Source: Actinomycetota bacterium (GTDB lineage Bacteria; Actinomycetota; Acidimicrobiia; Acidimicrobiales; SZUA-35). Taken from it: a stretch of 9,737 bases of DNA. The DNA is taken from the NCBI GenBank assembly GCA_027730885.1, contig JAQCHM010000097.1:1-9737 (forward strand), given 5' to 3'. Positions 6,921 to 9,737 of this stretch are shown in pieces (position 1 is the first letter of the stretch; each line of letters opens with the position of its first letter). The notes beneath the pieces were generated by a model. The model had not been told where the DNA came from. It was given only the letters and a program-made list of their open reading frames with translations, and searched no databases. A program made the translations under genes and the position numbers.

Positions 6921-7748
6921 CACACCAAATCTTGCAGATCGGGGGCAGCTCTGCGTCGATGCTGCCGCATCCAAGTGCTCTCTGAGGCTCCACGACAGTC
7001 TCGGGAGAGAGGCTTTCAGCGCTTTGGGCGAAACGGCCGCGGGAGACAGTTCGAAGACCGTGTCGTGGCCGATCGGGTTTAGCCCTGCCCTGTCTCCAGA
7101 TCGATAGCCCGTCGAATGACGAAGTCGACGATTGTCCACGCGCCGGAAAGCTCGACGAGGTGGTCCAGCCGATGCGACACGCAGGGGCCCCTTCCCTCCT
7201 AACCCCCGTGGCGATCGATGGGTTAGGAGGGAAGGCTGCTGCGAGTGTCGCAGCTCGCTCGCCGGGGAGCCGCTCTCGAGGTTGGCCAGCATCCGAAGGG
7301 TCACGGCGACTGTGAGCTTGGCGTCGTCGATCGCTCGGTGCGTTGCGCGCTCTGACGCGATCGCCAGGTGTGCCGCCAGGGCATCGAGTGAGCGGCCAGT
7401 GGGTGGAAGGGTGCCGTCGCTGTTCGGGAGCATCTCCGTGCCGGCGCGGGGGAACACGACATGAGCCAACTCGAGCGTGTCGAGTCGGATGCCGTTGAAC
7501 AGGGGCAGCCCTGCCGCGATCAGGGCCGCGTCCAGCAGCTTGAAGTCGTAGCCGAATCCGTTATGGGCGACGAGCGGCCACCCGTCGACGAAGCTGAGGA
7601 GAGCTGCCAACGCGTCAGCGGGTTCAGCGCCCTGCGCCAGGTCAGCCTCGGTGAGGCCGGTCAGCTCGGTGACGAACGGAGAATCGTTCCGTACGGCCAG
7701 CGCTAGACGAGTGGTTCCAAGGGGTGCGCGCGGTTCGCTCGTGTCCAC
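6666..7748 (-). CDS. Exonuclease-domain reading frame with TadE-like tail (probably joined gene remnants)
   Basis: A 360-codon frame from GTG 7748. Residues about 25-160 match DEDDh (DnaQ-like) 3'-5' exonucleases. FVTELTGLTEADL precedes motif II VAHNGFGYDFKLLD (60-73), then LDTLELAHVVFPRAG, and motif III HRAIDDAKLT with His137 and Asp141/142. Motif I (DxE) should lie about 40 residues before the ELTGL segment. Only about 25 residues are available, beginning VVDTSEP directly after an in-frame TAG, so that catalytic motif is missing or broken. The LDTLELA..VFPRAG region recalls exonuclease domains fused to DinG/RecQ-type helicases, but no helicase follows. From about residue 170 the frame crosses a hairpin and a low-complexity Arg-rich stretch, then enters a TadE-like C-terminus. 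There is no ribosome site. My best reading is two decayed genes in one accidental frame. A functional short protein is less likely. Confidence 0.45.
   Translation of the reverse strand: MDTSEPRAPLGTTRLALAVRNDSPFVTELTGLTEADLAQGAEPADALAALLSFVDGWPLVAHNGFGYDFKLLDAALIAAGLPLFNGIRLDTLELAHVVFPRAGTEMLPNSDGTLPPTGRSLDALAAHLAIASERATHRAIDDAKLTVAVTLRMLANLESGSPASELRHSQQPSLLTHRSPRGLGGKGPLRVASAGPPRRAFRRVDNRRLRHSTGYRSGDRAGLNPIGHDTVFELSPAAVSPKALKASLPRLSWSLREHLDAAASTQSCPRSARFGVLEVVAVADEYSKRSGHPSAATARGAAIAAGGLQSQRLTVIWHGGTDRGDRGRASLSYRSPTEVPLVGHLIDDVTLSAEVTVRIE
7190..7235. repeat. Perfect 16-bp inverted repeat (strong hairpin)
   Basis: CCTTCCCTCCTAACCC (7190-7205) and its exact complement GGGTTAGGAGGGAAGG (7220-7235) flank a 14-base loop. 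The stem is perfect and stable on either strand. It lies immediately after the exonuclease domain coding segment, where a native gene would be expected to end. It may be a transcription terminator lacking a T-run, as is common in actinobacteria, or one copy of a genome-dispersed palindromic element. Neither side has a T tract. Confidence 0.9.
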
Positions 7749-8061
7749 TACCTAGAGCGCGAGAGCGTCCACGATCAGGGGTGCTCACACCAGCGGGCAT
7801 TCCTGCTCGCTCGATGGGCATCCGCGCAATTGCCGTTCCAGACCGCAACGACGTCGTCGGTGACGCCGGGACCGGCTGAAGCCGACGTCGACAAGGGGCA
7901 GTCTGGCGTCTCGGATCGGGACATACCTGAGCGCCCTCCAGCGTTCCGACGAAGGCGATCACGGGGCGCTCGGAGAAATCATCGCCCCGTCTCCAAGTCG
8001 GACCTGTCCGGCAACACCGACGGTGAAGTCGAACTCGACATCCCGTAACCGAAAGCGCACC
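7749..8061. other. Stretch without a recognisable conserved gene
   Basis: Apart from the 49-codon ORF at 7775-7924, I see no recognisable gene. A 36-codon minus-strand frame (GTG 8069 to TGA 7959) gives VRFRLRDVEFDFTVGVAGQV and a short tail. It is in frame with the 2H phosphoesterase and sits beyond its stop. It reads as fairly protein-like but lacks a ribosome site and a known family. The remaining frames are Arg-rich and look non-coding. The stretch is consistent with decay of former genes. Confidence 0.5.
7775..7924 (-). CDS. Small Cys-containing protein, unknown function
   Basis: A 49-codon ORF from ATG 7924 to TGA 7775. It is preceded by GGAGG, which ends 10 bases before the ATG. The product is acidic in the middle (PGVTDDVVAVWNGNCADAH) and ends NARWCEHP. 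It contains Cys9, Cys34, Cys47 and His49, a set that could bind a metal. GC at third positions is about 75% by my count. The composition reads more like protein than the Arg-rich frames beside it. I do not recognise a family. It lies 26 bases before the exonuclease frame on the same strand, so the two could share a transcript. It could be a chance ORF in a decaying region. Confidence 0.4.
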   Translation of the reverse strand: MSRSETPDCPLSTSASAGPGVTDDVVAVWNGNCADAHRASRNARWCEHP

Positions 8062-8092
8062 TTCGGCACCGCCGAGCATCAGCGGTGCCGAA
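8062..8092 (-). terminator. Inverted repeat at the end of the 2H phosphoesterase gene
   Basis: TTCGGCACCGC (8062-8072) pairs exactly with GCGGTGCCGAA (8082-8092) over a 9-base loop. The loop contains the TGA stop codon (8081-8079) of the upstream gene, so the rising arm is coding. The 11-bp GC-rich stem fits a terminator, but no strong T-run follows on the minus strand. Confidence 0.55.
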
Positions 8093-8675
8093 TCCAATCG
8101 GAATCCCGCCGCTCCCACAACCCAACGGACCAACGCGCTGGAGCGTTGACTGCGATCGTCGCCTGAGCCTGGTCAAGGTAATCCTGCGCGCCCGTTCCCA
8201 CCGGAAACTCGCCGTAGGCCAGGCTCAGGTGCAGCCAGTCCTTCAATCGGATCGGGTCATCGCCATGCTCCAGCCGATGCCGTGCCGCGAACAACGACGC
8301 CAACTCGAGCAACCAATCGCTCTTGATTTCGACCCCGAGCCAACCCTCACGCCTAGCGATCGGATCCACCGCCACCGGGCCCCGCGGCGCTGCGGCGATC
8401 GCCGCCTGCACCTCCAGGGTCAGTCGCTCGACAGCGACCGGCGGTCGCCGGAAGAACCCGGTGAGAGACACGTGTGGTGGGTAGCTCTGCGCCGTCGTAG
8501 ATCGTCCTGAGGCTGCGACCTCAGCGAAGAAGCGGTCGCATGCCTCACCGAACTCACCTCCGGGGGTTGCGTACAGGATCAGTTCGCGACGGGAGCGCAT
8601 GGCTGCGTTGCCCACCGTCGAGCCGGCGGGGGTCTGGCCATCGTCGGCCACGAACCGTGTCATCGACATGAACAT
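8079..8675 (-). CDS. 2H phosphoesterase (2'-5' RNA ligase / cyclic phosphodiesterase family)
   Basis: A cytoplasmic 2H-superfamily enzyme, whose members open 2',3'- or 1',2'-type cyclic phosphates or act on 2'-5' linkages. The two catalytic H-x-S/T-x motifs are HVSL in YPPHVSLTGFF and HLSL in KDWLHLSLAYG. They are 81 residues apart, as in the family. The frame is open up to ATG 8735, but codons from 8735 to 8676 have low third-position GC and overlap an operator-like repeat. Codons from 8675 on look coding, so the start is probably 8675, 8669, 8663 or 8600 (the ATG just before SRRELILYATPGG). None has a clear ribosome site. TATGTT at 8676-8671 is a possible -10 giving a leaderless start at 8663. 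It is divergent from phnF, which hints at a role in phosphonate breakdown (inference). Confidence 0.85.
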   Translation of the reverse strand: MFMSMTRFVADDGQTPAGSTVGNAAMRSRRELILYATPGGEFGEACDRFFAEVAASGRSTTAQSYPPHVSLTGFFRRPPVAVERLTLEVQAAIAAAPRGPVAVDPIARREGWLGVEIKSDWLLELASLFAARHRLEHGDDPIRLKDWLHLSLAYGEFPVGTGAQDYLDQAQATIAVNAPARWSVGLWERRDSDWIRHR

Positions 8676-8725
8676 AGCGAGCCCGGCTGAACGTCCAGTG
8701 ATGTCTTGGTGAAGCCCTGTTGAAC

Positions 8726-8743
8726 AAGTTGTCATTACAAGTT
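8726..8743. promoter_or_regulatory. Operator-like inverted repeat between the 2H gene and phnF
   Basis: AAGTTGTCATTACAAGTT has 7-base arms with one mismatch around a 4-base centre; the core is TTGT-CATT-ACAA. Its size and shape resemble sites of HutC/PhnF-type GntR regulators. It lies in the AT-richer gap between the divergent genes. It touches the first possible phnF codon (TTG 8743), so it could block transcription start in either direction. Weak promoter-like hexamers (TTGGTG 8706-8711 and TGTCAT 8730-8735, 18 bases apart) overlap it on the plus strand. Confidence 0.5.
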
Positions 8744-9531
8744 TGCCAGCGTTGGCTGAAGGCGTGAAGCCCCACTACCTCGCACTGGCCGACGAACTCC
8801 AGGCGGGCATCCAAGACCTGGAGCCTGGAGCCCGCCTGCCCTCGGAACACCAGCTGTGCACCGCCAACGGGGTCAGCCGGGTGACGGCCCGTAGCGCATT
8901 GCAGGAGCTCGAACGCCGCCACCTTGTCCGACGGACCAGGGGCTCGGGCACCTACATAGCACTTCGGATCCCGTACCCGATACGCCCTGGTACCGCACCG
9001 AGTTGGAGTGCCATCGTGCTGGCCGCCGGACACGTCCCGACCTACGACATCGTCGACGTCAGCATCCAGCCGGCAACCGAATCGACCGCACGAGCCCTCG
9101 CCCTCCATCCCGGGACGCCAGTCATGCGAGTGGAGCGAATCGGCGCCATCGACGGCCGACCTGCGACGTATCTGGCGATGAACTTCACCACCGTAGCGAT
9201 CGGCACCGATGTCGACGCAATCCGTGCCCTGCTCACTCAGGACCAATCCACCACGTCGCTCCTCGCAGACGAGTTTGGCATCACCCTCGAGCGCGCTGCG
9301 ACGCGGGCCGATCTTCGACCGATCGACCGTCACCGAGCCGAACGTCTCGATCTGGTCGGGCGGCCCATGGCCTGGCGAACCGAAACCGTCAATCGATGTG
9401 CCGCCGACCGTCAACCGGTCGAACACACCGAAGCCTGGCTCCGGGCCGACAGCTTCCAGGTCTACATGGAGCTCGCCGCCCCTGACGGGCCGTCGCCATT
9501 CGCTTCACACCCGCCAGAGAGGTACCAATGA
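8743..9531 (+). CDS. phnF: GntR/HutC-family regulator of phosphonate metabolism, PhnF-like
   Basis: A DNA-binding repressor-type protein of 262 residues. The winged helix at about 11-73 has HYLALADELQAGI, LPSEHQL and SRVTARSALQELERRHLVRRTRGSGTYI. A UTRA effector domain spans about 90-243, with GTPVMRVERIGAIDGRPATY typical of the HutC subfamily. The phnF assignment rests on the downstream phnG, whose ATG overlaps this stop as ATGA. By family analogy it would bind a phosphonate- or phosphate-related signal and control the phn operon and itself. The start is uncertain: TTG 8743, TTG 8752 and GTG 8764 are all possible. No ribosome site decides, and the winged helix needs only residues from about GTG 8764 on. 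Confidence 0.88.
   Translation: MPALAEGVKPHYLALADELQAGIQDLEPGARLPSEHQLCTANGVSRVTARSALQELERRHLVRRTRGSGTYIALRIPYPIRPGTAPSWSAIVLAAGHVPTYDIVDVSIQPATESTARALALHPGTPVMRVERIGAIDGRPATYLAMNFTTVAIGTDVDAIRALLTQDQSTTSLLADEFGITLERAATRADLRPIDRHRAERLDLVGRPMAWRTETVNRCAADRQPVEHTEAWLRADSFQVYMELAAPDGPSPFASHPPERYQ
9516..9522 (+). promoter_or_regulatory. Ribosome binding site of phnG
   Basis: AGAGAGG inside the phnF coding end lies 5 bases before ATG 9528. It supports coupled translation of phnG from the ATGA overlap. Confidence 0.6.
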
Positions 9532-9737
9532 CCACGCTTTCTCGTGCTGAGCGTTGCGAGCTACTCGCATCGGCCCCGACCCAGCGACTACTGGATGTCG
9601 CCGATGCCTGCCTCGACGGTGCGCCCCCGCTCGACGTCGTCTCAGGGCCGGAAGTCGGCACGGTGCTGATGACGGTACGAGAACCGATCGAGACCACCCG
9701 GTTCCATCTGGGCGACGTGCTCGTCACGAGGACCATG
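9528..9737 (+). CDS. phnG: Carbon-phosphorus lyase core subunit PhnG, N-terminal part (cut by window end)
   Basis: PhnG is a subunit of the PhnGHIJK core complex that starts phosphonate cleavage by attaching the phosphonate to ribose from ATP. The 70 visible codons begin TTLSRAERCELLASAPTQRL, a typical PhnG start. GPEVGTVLMTVREPI and FHLGDVLVTR follow, matching the family's G-PEVGLVM..R and F(N)LGE..VTR segments. About half of the usual 145-150 residues are present. The ATG overlaps the phnF stop. It marks the start of a phn operon expected to continue with phnH, I, J, K and L beyond the window. Confidence 0.9.
   Translation, partial: MTTLSRAERCELLASAPTQRLLDVADACLDGAPPLDVVSGPEVGTVLMTVREPIETTRFHLGDVLVTRTM

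Noticed and set aside
7830..8048. 72-codon plus-strand frame
   Set aside because: Arg-rich, no ribosome site, overlaps a better small ORF on the other strand.
8676..8735. N-terminal extension of the 2H phosphoesterase to ATG 8735
   Set aside because: Low third-position GC and overlap with the operator-like repeat suggest non-coding DNA.
8554..9426. 290-codon minus-strand frame
   Set aside because: Antisense to phnF, which has clear winged-helix and UTRA motifs; this frame has none.
1..9737. tRNA, rRNA, CRISPR array or insertion sequence
   Set aside because: No cloverleaf, rRNA segment, regularly spaced repeats or transposase motif seen on either strand.

Overview
The window is high-GC bacterial DNA, most likely from an actinomycete. 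The class Acidimicrobiia is possible, but that is a guess from protein flavour. Supporting signs are topoisomerase I with a long Lys/Ala tail, topA directly followed by tmk, non-ATG starts (GTG, TTG, apparently CTG), 4-base stop/start overlaps, and wide spurious reading frames on the antisense strand.

Left two thirds (1-6530), all on the minus strand and tightly packed, read in transcription order: an FAD-binding photolyase/cryptochrome-like protein with its two domains in swapped order (5121-6530); a small HATPase protein of the anti-sigma/Ser-Thr kinase type (4648-5124), overlapping the photolyase stop by GTGA; an NhaA Na+/H+ antiporter (3271-4635); DNA topoisomerase I, topA (442-3213); and thymidylate kinase, tmk (445 to beyond base 1), overlapping the topA stop by CTGA. 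Spacing is compatible with one transcript. Promoter-like -10 boxes sit just before topA and nhaA, so internal transcription is also possible.

Middle (6531-8078): a degraded-looking stretch. One open frame (6666-7748) starts with a DnaQ-like exonuclease domain that lacks its first catalytic motif. It passes through a perfect 16-bp-stem hairpin and ends in what looks like the C-terminal half of a TadE-like pilus-assembly protein. I read it as two gene remnants joined by an open frame. A 49-codon Cys-containing small ORF lies upstream at 7775-7924.

Right end (8062-9737): a phosphonate-use locus. phnF (GntR/HutC-type regulator, 8743-9531) and phnG (first C-P lyase subunit, cut by the window end) form a coupled plus-strand pair. 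Facing away on the minus strand is a 2H phosphoesterase (2'-5' RNA ligase/cyclic phosphodiesterase fold). An operator-like inverted repeat lies between them at 8726-8743. The pairing suggests that the 2H enzyme acts on a cyclic phosphate made by the C-P lyase pathway.

The two most interesting items are the domain-swapped photolyase with a four-Cys set resembling the Fe-S cryptochromes, coupled to an anti-sigma-type ATPase, and the 2H phosphoesterase divergent from phnF.
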